Under the pieces are notes generated by a model. The model was not told the DNA's origin. It saw only the letters and a list, made by a program, of their open reading frames with translations, and made no database searches. 64,000 nt of DNA from Hennigella sp045641165. GTDB taxonomy: Bacteria > Bacillota_I > Bacilli_A > Mycoplasmatales > Mycoplasmoidaceae. The stretch spans positions 30,737 to 94,736 of the forward strand of contig JAZUGL010000006.1 in the NCBI GenBank assembly GCA_045641165.1, given 5' to 3'. The position numbers and the translations under genes are program-made. Below, one piece after another: positions 10,335-19,412 of this stretch. Within the stretch, counting starts at the first letter, position 1. The number at the start of each line of letters is the position of its first letter.

Positions 10335-11221
10335 TACTTTCTCCTTGAATGGGCTACAAACCGCTTTAAAACGTTTATAAACTGATCTTCAGTTCTTGGC
10401 TTGGCGGTCAAAATCTTTTTAAACTTGGGGTTAAGCTTATATATGTGATCAAGCGCTTGCATAATAATAGGTTTATGCATGTGTGTGCTAGATAATAATT
10501 TACTATTAAACACACGATATGGCTCACCATGAGCAATAATTTTCTTATTGTGAAGTAATAATACTTCATCAGCCATTTCTAAAACAAAGTCCATATTATG
10601 GCTGACAAAAATAACTGTCTTGTTTTGTTTTCTTATATTAGTGATTAATCTTTTCATTAATCGTATGCCTGCTTGATCAAGTCCTGCAGTAGGTTCATCA
10701 AAGATGAACACTGTTGGTTCTAAAGCAAGCACGCCCGCAATGCTTACTCTTTTTTGTTGGCCATTTGATAATTCAAATGGAGAAGATTCATAATCATATG
10801 CATGTATATTCAATCTCTTTAAATAAGTTTGTGCTAATTTATAAGATTGATTTTTATTTGCACCCATACAAATAGGGCCAAAGGCCACATCCTTGATAAC
10901 TGTGTCCTTAAATAGTTGGTATTCAGGATTTTGGAAAACAAATCCTATCTGTTTTCTTATCTTTTTATATTTTCTTATTCTTTTTTTCGCACCCAATATT
11001 ACATAGTCACCAACTTTGATATCACCATGGCTAGATTTGAGCAAACCGTTAAAATGAGAAATTAGGGTAGTTTTGCCCACACCGGAATTTCCGATGATGG
11101 CATAAACTTTGCCTTTTTTAAAGTTATAGTTGAATTCTTCAACTATGGTTGGTTGGTTGGCTTTTTTGCCATAACCAACCCTTAGATTTTTGCAGGAGAT
11201 TATGGTCTTACTACTTTTCAT
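10334..11221 (-). CDS. ecfA2: ECF transporter ATPase EcfA2
   Basis: This is one of the paired ABC ATPases that power vitamin uptake. It has Walker A GNSGVGKTT, Q-loop FQNPEYQLF, signature LSNGQQKRVSIAG, Walker B VFIFDEPTAGLD and H-loop VSHNMD, in 295 residues. The signature has LSNGQ rather than the usual LSGGQ. I chose the ATG at 11221 because AGGAG sits 7 nt upstream. A TTG two codons earlier is possible. It overlaps the end of ecfA1 by 11 nt. Confidence 0.93.
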   Translation of the reverse strand: MKSSKTIISCKNLRVGYGKKANQPTIVEEFNYNFKKGKVYAIIGNSGVGKTTLISHFNGLLKSSHGDIKVGDYVILGAKKRIRKYKKIRKQIGFVFQNPEYQLFKDTVIKDVAFGPICMGANKNQSYKLAQTYLKRLNIHAYDYESSPFELSNGQQKRVSIAGVLALEPTVFIFDEPTAGLDQAGIRLMKRLITNIRKQNKTVIFVSHNMDFVLEMADEVLLLHNKKIIAHGEPYRVFNSKLLSSTHMHKPIIMQALDHIYKLNPKFKKILTAKPRTEDQFINVLKRFVAHSRRK

Positions 11222-12035
11222 GGACAATCTCCTGTACTAATTTATTTAAATTAGTCTGTGGTTTTAGTCTAAAAGCCTTGGCTAATTTAACTTCTAGAGG
11301 TGTTTTTAGACCATAAGATTCTATAAGAGAATCTTTTTTAAACAATTCAAGAGGGCTAGTCTTTTTGATAATTTTACCCTCTACTAATAGTAGGGTCTTA
11401 TCTGAAAGTAGTACCTCTTGCATATCATGAGTTATAGAGATAATAGTTTTGTGGAACTTGTTTTTTAATAAAAACATTATCTCTATCAAATCTTGCTTTT
11501 CTTGTGGATCAAGCATATTGCTTGCTTCATCAAAAACGATAATATCACAGTGAGTTGCTAGACAAGAAGCGATGGCAACTTTTTGTTTTTGGCCGCCCGA
11601 AAGTAAAGATGGATTAGATTTTAAAAGCTTTTTGATCCCTAGCTTATTAGCTATGGTCTCAATTCTATCAATCATTTCAATTCTAGGAACTTGCAAATTT
11701 TCTAGATTGAAAGCAATCTCATCTTCTACAGTTTGTAAAACAAACTGGTTATCTGGGTTTTCAAATACAGCACTAACATTACGTTTATAGTTGGTGATGT
11801 TTTCTGGGGTTAATTTTTGTCCATTAATATAAATGAAACCACTATTTGGTTTCAATAATCCCATTAGGATTTTTCCTAAGGTTGATTTACCTGACCCATT
11901 GGGTCCAACAATAGTTAAATAGTCATTTTCATTAATAGAGAAAGATAAGTTTTTAACAATAGGTTTGTTTGGTTTATAACCAAAACAAACATTCTTAAAT
12001 TCAATAATTGGTTTCTTTTTTCTAGAAAATGACAT
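11211..12035 (-). CDS. ecfA1: ECF transporter ATPase EcfA1
   Basis: This is the partner ATPase of EcfA2 in 274 residues. It has Walker A GPNGSGKST, Q-loop FENPDNQFV, signature LLSGGQKQKVAIA and H-loop ITHDMQ. Walker B reads IIVFDEASNMLD, with Ala-Ser where most ABC ATPases have Pro-Thr, as is common in EcfA1 proteins. It is the first gene of the ECF operon. Upstream lies ribF on the same strand (33-nt gap). Confidence 0.93.
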   Translation of the reverse strand: MSFSRKKKPIIEFKNVCFGYKPNKPIVKNLSFSINENDYLTIVGPNGSGKSTLGKILMGLLKPNSGFIYINGQKLTPENITNYKRNVSAVFENPDNQFVLQTVEDEIAFNLENLQVPRIEMIDRIETIANKLGIKKLLKSNPSLLSGGQKQKVAIASCLATHCDIIVFDEASNMLDPQEKQDLIEIMFLLKNKFHKTIISITHDMQEVLLSDKTLLLVEGKIIKKTSPLELFKKDSLIESYGLKTPLEVKLAKAFRLKPQTNLNKLVQEIVHEK

Positions 12036-12068
12036 CTATATAAACAAGTTTATATAGATTATATTTTA

Positions 12069-12953
12069 TTAATTAGTTTCAAAGAATTTATTGGCCTTAG
12101 CCACATCTTTGTTAATTTGTTCAGCTAGTTTATCTTTGTTAGGGAACTTTTCTGCATCCCTAATGTAGTCTAAGAATGTAATTTTTACATTCTTTATTTT
12201 CCAAAATGCTTGTAAGAATCTAGGAGCAATATTTTCATTTAAAATATGTGTTTCTATTGTAGGAGTAACTAAGTTAAATGTTTTAGGAATACCATAGAAG
12301 GTAATAGAATTGTAGGTTTTATTACCTATGGTAATTAAGGTAGTATAAATGCCATGAGGAATTAAAAGCTTACCATTATTTTTTAAGTTTACTGTCTTAC
12401 GACCTAGTTTTCTTCCTCTACTAAAACCTTTAACTCATTCAGACGTATATGAATATGGTTCCATCAAGAAGTTATTAGCTTCTTGTACTTTGTGTTTTCT
12501 TAATAGATTAGCAATATTAGTAGTAGAAACAGCTGGGTTGTATGTAAGGGTTCTTACTTTAAAGAACTTCCTTAAGTAAGTTCAGTCTTTCTTATCTGAG
12601 CCAAAAGTAAAGTCTGAACCAACTAAAATTTCTGTTGGTTTGATTTTCATTAAAACGTTTTGGATAAATTCTTCGGCTGTAATATTACCATTTTTAACAT
12701 CATAAACATAAATGTTTACTGGGTTATAGGCTTTTAGCCTTCTGATCTTTTCACCAAAACCAAAGATTTGATTTTGACTTTTTGGTTCAAAATCTCTAAA
12801 GGTTAATATATTAAAATCATAGTAGTTATCTAAGATTTGGTTATGCATAACATGTAATGAACCAAAATAGCCAATTACCAAAGGTAATTTGCTTCTTAAA
12901 ATGAAGTTTGAGGCACTAATATTTTTGATTCTCATGTTTGCAAAGGTAGTCAT
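12069..12953 (-). CDS. ribF: Riboflavin kinase / FAD synthetase
   Basis: RibF phosphorylates riboflavin to FMN and adenylylates it to FAD. The N-terminal nucleotidyltransferase domain is recognisable from VIGYFGSLHVMHNQIL (an unusual form of GxFDGxHxGH) and LVGSDFTFG. The C-terminal kinase domain carries SRGRKLGRKTVNL and PHGIYTT. Length is ~294 residues. The ATG at 12951-12953 overlaps the end of truB. A second ATG at 12933-12935 is possible, and neither has a clear Shine-Dalgarno. truB-ribF is a common neighbour pair in Firmicutes. FMN and FAD would serve the HydB flavin site. Confidence 0.88.
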
Positions 12954-13581
12954 TTAAAGTATAAGCATTTTTTAGTTGAAATGCCCCACATTTTGTTCGA
13001 TTTAAGCTTTTAACAAAACCTATAGTATTTAGCTTTTTAGCTAAATCAATAGCAAAGGATCTTACATAAAATCCTTTGCTAACATTAATAGTTAATGTTA
13101 ACTCTTGTTTAGCTTTATCAAACTTTTTGATTTTAAGTTTGTTAATCTTAACCAATCTAGGTTTTAAATCTATAGCAATGTTTTGTCTTGCTAAAGCATA
13201 AGCTTTAACACCATTAACTTTAACTGCAGAATAAGGATGTGGTTTTTGCATATATTTATTTTCAATAAATCAATTACAAGCTTCTTTAATTTGCTTAAGA
13301 GTTAAATTTGTTTTTTGTTCTTTAATGACTTTACTAGAGCTATCTCCAGTTTCAGTTAATAAACCAAATTTGATTACAGTTTCATATTCTTTATCATCTA
13401 ATGATAAAGATGATAATAGTTTTGTCCCTTCATTATATCCAACGATTAATAAACCAGTAGCAAGTGGGTCAAGCGTTCCAGCATGACCTACTTTCTTATA
13501 TTTATAAACTGATTTGATTTTTCTTACAACATCATTACTAGTTCAGCCTGATGGTTTATTAATCAAAACTATGTTGTTCAT
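12916..13581 (-). CDS. truB: tRNA pseudouridine-55 synthase
   Basis: TruB makes pseudouridine 55 in the tRNA T-loop. The catalytic motif GHAGTLDPLATGLL with the nucleophilic Asp lies at ~residues 33-46, and KPHPYSAVKVNG and GFYVRSFAIDLA also match the family. At 221 residues it is short: the C-terminal PUA-like extension of the E. coli enzyme is missing. It opens a transcript with ribF and starts divergently from the ttcA-like gene, 23 nt away. Confidence 0.93.
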
Positions 13582-13592
13582 GTTAATACTAT

Positions 13593-13598
13593 TATAAT
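13593..13598 (+). promoter_or_regulatory. -10 box of the ttcA-like gene, 6 nt from the ATG
   Basis: A perfect TATAAT ends only six bases before the start codon, with no Shine-Dalgarno, so the message is probably leaderless. Confidence 0.6.
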
Positions 13599-13604
13599 GA
13601 TTCC

Positions 13605-14324
13605 ATGAGAATCATTATTGGTAACATCATTAAGACAAATAGACTATATAACATGATCAAAAAGAATGATCATATTGCTGTTGGTGTTTCTGGTGGAAAA
13701 GATTCTTTAGTTTTACTAAAAACTTTAGATATTTATTGCAAAAAGTTAAATAAAGAAAAACATTGAAATTTAAAGGTTAAAGGTTTTTTAGTTAACCTTA
13801 ATTTCAAAAAGGTTAGCTATGCTAAACTATTAAAATGAGCTAAAGCTAATGATTTAAGACTACAAGTTATTGATAGTGATGTAGCTGATGTATTAAAGGC
13901 TAAAAAAGAAAAAGGTAGGATACAATGTTCATTGTGTTCTAAGATGAAAAAAGCTATTTTAATAAGAGAAATGAAAAAACAACATTTCAATAAATTAGCT
14001 TTAGGTCATCATGCTGATGACTTTATTGAAACATTCTTTTTAAATATGTTAAATGAAGCTAGAGCAGAAGGCTTAAATCCTAATTCTTATTTAGATAGAA
14101 ATAAGGTTTGACAAATTAGACCTATGATATTATGTAGAGAAAAAGAAATAGCTAGAGTAGCAAAGAAATATGTTATGCCAATAATAACTAATCTTTGTCC
14201 TAATACTCATAATACGCAAAGAACATATATGAAGAAGTTTATTGAAAATAACTTCTATAAATCTAAACAATGACCTAATGCTTATGTGAATATATTAAGA
14301 AGTTTGATAAAAGAAAAAAACTAG
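13605..14324 (+). CDS. ttcA: TtcA-like tRNA 2-thiocytidine synthetase
   Basis: This PP-loop ATPase probably thiolates C32 of tRNA with the help of a [4Fe-4S] cluster. The P-loop SGGKDS is at ~residues 29-34. The cluster-type pair CSLC (~107-110) and a third Cys in TNLCPNTHNTQR match the TtcA cluster ligands, and GHHADD and RPMILCREKEI are also family motifs. Length is 239 residues, with UGA read as Trp four times. A related thiolase is possible, but the CxxC plus distal Cys pattern favours TtcA. A leaderless start is likely. Confidence 0.85.
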
Positions 14325-14340
14325 CTAGTGCTAGTTTTTT
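14315..14340 (+). terminator. Terminator of the ttcA-like gene
   Basis: A stem of AAAAACTAGC paired with GCTAGTTTTT around a short TAGT loop ends in a T-run. It overlaps the stop codon. Confidence 0.8.
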
Positions 14341-14354
14341 TTAAAATGTTGTTC

Positions 14355-14792
14355 TTATCCACCAGATCTAGGAATAACGTGTGCGAATTCAATATGCTCA
14401 GTTCAAAGGACTTTTTTTGTGATTTTGTCAGTACAATAAGCTTCAAATGCAATTTTTGCCATTTGGTCCGCGGCCGTTCTTATTTTAATTGGTTGATCAA
14501 GGCGTCATAAATTTCCGCCAGCGATTGAGATTGGAACTTCTGGCGGTTCATCCATCATTTCATCATTAATTGTTCACCAGCTTCCAATAAAGGTAAGATC
14601 GTGGTTCTCTTCTTTGACATAGGTGCCTTCTCAAACAATGTAATCTGATTGTTCTTGGCCTTCTATAAATTCAACGCTAACATTACTAAAATGTGACTTA
14701 TGTCCACAGCTAGTCAAACATACAGCTGGTGCTATAGCAGCAGCAAGTCCTGCAGTACTTGCTAGAGTAGCTAATAGTTTTTTATTTTTCAT
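14355..14792 (-). CDS. Small surface lipoprotein, 145 aa
   Basis: The product has a lysine-rich N-terminus, a hydrophobic stretch and lipobox LTSC with lipidated Cys29, so it should be anchored on the outer face of the membrane. The mature part is about 117 residues, mostly polar, with UGA-coded Trp four times and no domain I recognise. The terminal segment ends in IPRSGG. The promoter contains a (TA)8 tract between its -35 and -10 boxes (see separate entry), which suggests on/off or graded expression. No family could be assigned. Confidence 0.82.
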
Positions 14793-14819
14793 ATCTTGAT
14801 ATATATCCCTTTCACGGTC

Positions 14820-14850
14820 ATTATATATATATATATAGTGACTTCGTCAA
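14820..14850 (-). promoter_or_regulatory. Promoter with (TA)8 tract in the -35/-10 spacer
   Basis: On the minus strand TTGACG (14845-14850) and TATAAT (14820-14825) are separated by 19 nt, most of it a pure TA repeat at 14822-14837. Gain or loss of TA units would change the spacer to 17 or 21 nt and so change promoter strength. It drives the lipoprotein at 14355-14792. Confidence 0.7.
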
Positions 14851-14891
14851 CAAAATAATTAGTTAAAATGACTAATATTTGATTTTGCATT

Positions 14892-14897
14892 TATAAT
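14892..14897 (+). promoter_or_regulatory. -10 box of the HPr-like gene, 9 nt from the ATG
   Basis: TATAAT is followed by nine bases and the ATG at 14907, without a ribosome-binding site. This again predicts a leaderless or near-leaderless start. Confidence 0.55.
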
Positions 14898-14906
14898 TTA
14901 TACATT

Positions 14907-15167
14907 ATGAAATCAGTTCAAATTAAGATCACAAATCCTATATATTTACATGCTAATATGATTAGACAAGTTACTGTCGAAGCTGGTAAATATACATCAG
15001 ATGTATATATTATTGCTAGCGGTGAAAAAGGTAATGCAAAATCACTTGTTAGCTTAATGTCTGTCTTGGGTAGAGTTAAACTACCTTGTAAGATAGAAAT
15101 TAAAGCTGACGGCTGAGATGATGAAGCTAAAGCTGTAGAAGCTATAGCTAAAATCTTTAATCATTAA
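14907..15167 (+). CDS. HPr-like phosphocarrier protein, divergent active site
   Basis: The 86-residue protein aligns along its whole length with HPr, the phosphocarrier of the sugar phosphotransferase system. The active-site His is kept in YLHANM, but the family motif is LHARPA: the Arg and Pro after the His, which stabilise phospho-His, are Asn and Met here. The regulatory Ser region is kept (GNAKSLVSLMSV, compare NLKSIMGVMSL). It may be a degenerate HPr, or a paralogue with a regulatory role. It is transcribed with a nucleoside deoxyribosyltransferase, starting 1 nt after its stop, not with PTS genes. Confidence 0.75.
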
Positions 15168-15168
15168 T

Positions 15169-15672
15169 ATGAAAAAATACAAAGTATATCTAGCTAATGG
15201 ACTGTTTGTTAAAGCTGATCGAATCTTTAACGCAGTTATTTATAAAGAATTAATAAAAAATAAAAAGCTAGATGTATATGCTCCGCAATTTAATTTAGCT
15301 ATTAATGATAAAACTAAACCTGCTGGATCTAAACCTATTTATAAAGGTGATACAGATAGACTAATAGAATCAGATATTCTTATAGCTATCTTGGATAACT
15401 ATGATTTAGGTGTAGCCACTGAAGTAGGTTGGGTAGCAGGATGAAATGCTAGCCATCCTAAATCTCAACATAAGTTAATCTTAGGTTTATATACAGATAT
15501 AAGAGATGCATCTAAGAATATGAATAATGCCATTAATAAAGACATCTTGAAAAATGGTATAGCTGAAAACCAATATGTCTATATTAACCTTTATCTAATA
15601 GGCGCTATCAAAAAATACGGCAAATTGTTTGATGACTATAAAAAACTAATAAAATATCTAAAGAAAGTATAA
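15169..15672 (+). CDS. Nucleoside 2-deoxyribosyltransferase family protein
   Basis: The 167-residue protein looks like the nucleoside 2-deoxyribosyltransferase family, which moves deoxyribose between bases in nucleoside salvage. The N-terminal VYLANGLF resembles the substrate-loop start. ESDILIAILDNYDLGVATEVGW carries the typical Asp and the catalytic Glu within a D.G.A.E.G pattern. Mycoplasmas that depend on imported nucleosides often keep such an enzyme, and a nucleoside ABC importer is encoded at 46-52 kb. It sits 1 nt after the HPr-like gene. UGA codes Trp once (GWVAGWNAS). Confidence 0.8.
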
Positions 15673-15695
15673 AAAGAGTGGTAACCACTCTTTTT
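15671..15695. terminator. Bidirectional terminator
   Basis: An 11-bp stem AAAAAGAGTGG / CCACTCTTTTT with a TAA loop lies between the converging deoxyribosyltransferase and LRR lipoprotein genes, overlapping both stop codons. Confidence 0.85.
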
Positions 15696-17370
15696 AATTT
15701 CAGAAGTATTTGTTGTTGGTTGGGGTTCCTTTAAATGATCCTCCAGTTCCAGTAAACATGCCAAGAACACTTTCTTCGAAGGATAAATCAACATTAGTAA
15801 AGTCGCACATTAAATTAGTACCTGTTGTTTGAGAAATTTTTAATGAAGAGCAACCATAAAACATTTGTTTGTAACAGCAATCTGCAAGTTCTGTCGCAGG
15901 AAGTTTGGGGGCTGTAGTTAAAGCAGTGCAATTCATAAACATCGAATAATAGCAGTGAGGGGCGAGTTTTATTGATGGAAGATCAGGGGCGGTTACTAAA
16001 TATCGACAACCCCAGAACAACTGACAAAAACAGTAATCACTTAAATCACCATAGTTGATCATTGATCTAACGTCGCCACTACATGCCACTCTGTTTGGTA
16101 TTATAAACGTAAAAACATTATATGCAGAACAAGATAATTTGTTGTTTGTATTTCTAACATAAAGGCTTTGGCCTGGCTCAAGAGTAAGGCTCGTTGATTG
16201 GCCCCAACTATCCCAAGATATTCCGCCGTCAGAAGAATATTGAATTCCGGATATATCAACAAAGGATGCTGTGTATGAAAATGTGGTTTCACTATCTAAT
16301 ACTGTAAATTTAAGATCATTAATCCAACAATATGCTTTATTTATTGGTGTACCAACAAAAGCACCACTAGTATTAGCAAACATATCTTTAACACTGTTTT
16401 CAGGAAATGAAGCAATAGTTGTAAAATTACAAATCAAGTTTGAAGTTGAAGCATTATCGATTTCAGTTTCATATACATCTAGTGATGAGCAACCTTCAAA
16501 CATTGATTTATAACAACTTTCTTTGAGTGTAGTTGCAGGAAGATTTGCAATACTAGTTAAAGATGTACAATCTTCAAACATATGCTCATAACAGTGGGGT
16601 ACAAGTGTGGTTGCAGGAAGATTTATAGTAGTTGTTAAAGATGTACAACCAGAAAACATATATGCATAGCAGTAATTTGCAAGTTCTTCTGAAGGAAGAT
16701 CTGGGATAGTTGTTAAAGATGTACAACCAGAAAACATATATGCATAGCAAAACCAAACAAGTTGTTTTACAGGAAGTTGGGGTGGTTGAACTAAGGCAGT
16801 GCAACCTAAAAACATACTAACATAACAACCATATTCAAGTTTTGCTGCAGGAAGTTCTGGTGCAGAAGTTAAAGATGTACAGTCTGCGAACATTTGAAAG
16901 TAACAAGCTTCGGCAAGTTGTTTTGCTGGTAGTTTTGGGGCTTCAACTAATGAAGAACATCCACTAAACATCTTGCTAAAACAATAATCAGTTAAAGTAC
17001 CATAAGCAATCATTGAATTAACATTGCCACTAGCAGCAATCTTGCCAGTCATCACAAACTGAAAGGTATTATTGCTGTCATTAAGAAAATTAGTTGTATT
17101 TCTAACATAAACACTTTCACCATTATTAAGTTGTATTGGTGTTGATATATTTCATGAATTTCACTCCAAGCTATCATAGGAGTATTCAATATCTATATCC
17201 GGCAAAGATCCAGTTACAGTAAATTCGACACTAGAACTTATATTGTCGTCTGCAACATCAGTAAAACACAATGGCGTTCTGTCTTCGCCTTTATTACAAC
17301 TAACTAATGGGATAGCACCTGCTGTTAATGTTACAGCTAGTGCTGGAACTAGCTTAAAAATCTTTCTCAT
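15694..17370 (-). CDS. BspA-like leucine-rich-repeat surface lipoprotein, 558 aa
   Basis: The signal peptide has lipobox LVSC with Cys25. After it comes a beta-rich module with YSYDSLEWNSW and SVYVRNT, then GNVNSMIAYGTL, then a run of at least seven ~24-residue repeats of the form CY..MF.GCTSLT..P.LPA..L. From about residue 320 the whole layout recurs: YSSDGGISWDSWG, SLYVRNTNN, GDVRSMINYGDL and two or three more repeats. The repeats resemble the TpLRR/BspA class found in surface adhesins. Each carries two Cys, unusual for an exported mollicute protein. Binding of host surfaces is an inference from the family. A TAAAAT box ends 6 nt before the ATG. Confidence 0.85.
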
Positions 17371-17410
17371 AAACTAATTTTAACTTATTATTAAAATAAT
17401 TTTAAAATTA

Positions 17411-17433
17411 AAAAGAGTGTATAACACTCTTTT
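17411..17433 (-). terminator. Terminator of the hydrogenase operon
   Basis: A 10-bp stem (AAAAGAGTGT / ACACTCTTTT) with a 3-nt loop lies just after the ferredoxin gene and before the promoter of the LRR lipoprotein. Confidence 0.82.
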
Positions 17434-17452
17434 TAATTTAATAATATCTCAA

Positions 17453-17632
17453 TTACTTATTTTGGATTGCTTGTGCTGGGCAGATACCTGCGCATTGACC
17501 ACAGCCAGCGCATTTATCAGCATCAACAGTTGCTTTGCCAGATGCACCAATTGAAATTGCTCCCATTGGGCAAACACCTGTGCAAGCTCCGCATCCTAAA
17601 CATTTGTTTTGATCTACTACTGCTTTAGCCAT
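17453..17632 (-). CDS. 2[4Fe-4S] ferredoxin
   Basis: This 59-residue clostridial-type ferredoxin has two cluster motifs, CLGCGACTGVCP (~11-22) and CAGCGQCAGICP (~41-52). TAAGGAG precedes the ATG. It is the last gene of the hydC-hydB-hydA operon, 34 nt after hydA, and is the expected low-potential electron donor to the hydrogenase. It could also serve IspG and a pyruvate:ferredoxin oxidoreductase, which is not in the window. Confidence 0.95.
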   Translation of the reverse strand: MAKAVVDQNKCLGCGACTGVCPMGAISIGASGKATVDADKCAGCGQCAGICPAQAIQNK

Positions 17633-17666
17633 GAATTTATCTCCTTAATAACTTTAATATTATACA

Positions 17667-19409
17667 CTAAATGAACTTTCTTGGTTTATAAGTTCTATGT
17701 AGTATATCATGAGCCTTATGACTATTAGGTTTTTCAAAGAATTCTTGATAGATTTTAACAATTGAAGGATTCTTGTGAGATTGTCTTAATTGTTTCTTTG
17801 CATCGTTCTTGTAAAGAGCTTTAGCTCTTAACTTAGATACTGTTTCTCTATCAATTTCGTTGTAGTCAACAAATGGCATACCGCCACCGTTAACACAACC
17901 ACCTGGACAACACATGATTTCAATAAAGTGGTAATGTTTTTTACCTGCTTTAACTGCATCTAATACTTTTTTAGCGTTAGCTAAACCAGATGTTACACAA
18001 ACATTAACTTTAATACCTGCAACATCAATTGTTGCTTCTTTAATTCCTCTTACACCTCTAACAGCTCTAAAGTCAATATTAGTTAATTGTTTCTTTTCTA
18101 GTACTTCAGCTACAGTTCTTAAAGCAGCTTCCATAACACCACCTGTAGCACCAAAGATAACACCAGCTCCAGTTGATTCACCTAGTGGGTTATCAAACTT
18201 AGAATCAGGTAGTTTTCTAAAGTCAATACCTTTTTGTTTAATCATTCTAGCTAGTTCTCTAACAGTTAATACTGCATCAGTATCTCTTAAACCTTGTAAG
18301 GCATTAGAGTCATAATTGATTTCAGTTTTCTTTGCTGTACAAGGCATGATATGAACTGTAAAGATCTTTTTAGGATCAATTCCCATCTTTTGTGCTCAAT
18401 ATGTTTTAATTGTTGCACCTTGCATTTGCATTGGACTTTTAGCTGTTGATAAATGAGGAATCAATTCAGGATAGTAAGCTGTAATAAAGTTTATTCAACC
18501 TGGAGAGCAGCTTGTAATTAATGGTAATGTACCATTATTTTGTACACGATCAATAAATTCATAACCTTCTTCCATAATGGTTAAATCAGCAGCAAAGTCT
18601 ACGTCAAAGACATATTTAAATCCTAGTCTTCTTAATGCTGTAGGTAACTTACCTTCAATATCAGTTCCAATTGGATAACCAAATTCTTCACCCAATCCAG
18701 CTCTAACAGATGGAGCAGGAGAAACAACAACAGTTAATTCTGGGTTGTTTAGGGCAGCAAATACTTCTTTAGTTGAATCATTTTCAGCTAAAGCACCAGT
18801 TGGACAAACAAGTGTACATTGACCGCAACCTACACATGCTGTTTTATCAAGTGTTTCTTCAAATGCACAACCAATAACTGCATCAAATCCACGTCTATTT
18901 GTGTTAATAACACCAACTGCTTGTTGGATTTGGCATACTTTTGTACATCTTTTACACAAGATACACTTAGATGGATCTCTAACAATAGCGGCAGAAGTAG
19001 CATCACATTCGCCTTTAGATTTTTTACCAGCATATGCTTTTTCATCAGCTTGATAAATTTCAGCATATTCTTTTAGTTTACAAGCATTAGCTTTTAAACA
19101 ATTAGAACATTCTTTTCTATGGTTAGAAAGTAATAATTCAAGGTTTGTTTTTCTTGCTTGAATAATCTTTTGTGAGTTAGTAGTTACTTCCATACCTTCA
19201 GCAACTGGATAAACGCAACTTGCTACAAGACTTCTTGCACCCTTAACTTCAACTAGACACATTCTGCATGCACCAGCTGGGTTTAAATCTTTTAGATAAC
19301 ATAAAGTAGGAATCTTTATTCCTGCTAATTTAGCAGCATCAAGGATAGTTGATCCTTCTTCTATGGCAACTTTAATGCCATCAATAGTTAAATTAATCAT
19401 CTTTGCCAT
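17667..19409 (-). CDS. hydA: [FeFe]-hydrogenase catalytic subunit HydA
   Basis: HydA reduces protons to H2 at the H-cluster. Domains in order in its 580 residues are an N-terminal [2Fe-2S] domain (Cys37, 48, 51, 65) and a His-Cys [4Fe-4S] site with pattern HxxxCxxCxxxxxC (NHRKECSNCLKANAC). Two ferredoxin clusters (CILCKRCTKVC, CVGCGQCTLVCP) and the H-cluster domain follow. The three H-cluster motifs are present: P1 TSCSPGW (299-305), P2 MPCTAKK (~355) and P3 MCCPGGCVNGGGMP (~505). P1 has Ser where CpI has a second Cys, and P3 has Cys for the usual Ala. Trp of P1 is a UGA codon. The gene is 3 nt after hydB. HydE/F/G maturases are needed but not encoded in the window. Confidence 0.96.
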
Positions 19410-19412
19410 AGT

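Noticed and set aside
16271..16804. Short frames on both strands inside the LRR lipoprotein.
   Set aside because: Shadows of the repeat gene with no independent start signals.
15694..17370. Repetitive LRR sequence considered as a CRISPR or a non-coding repeat array.
   Set aside because: The repeats keep one reading frame, vary at third positions and are coding; there are no unique spacers of uniform length.
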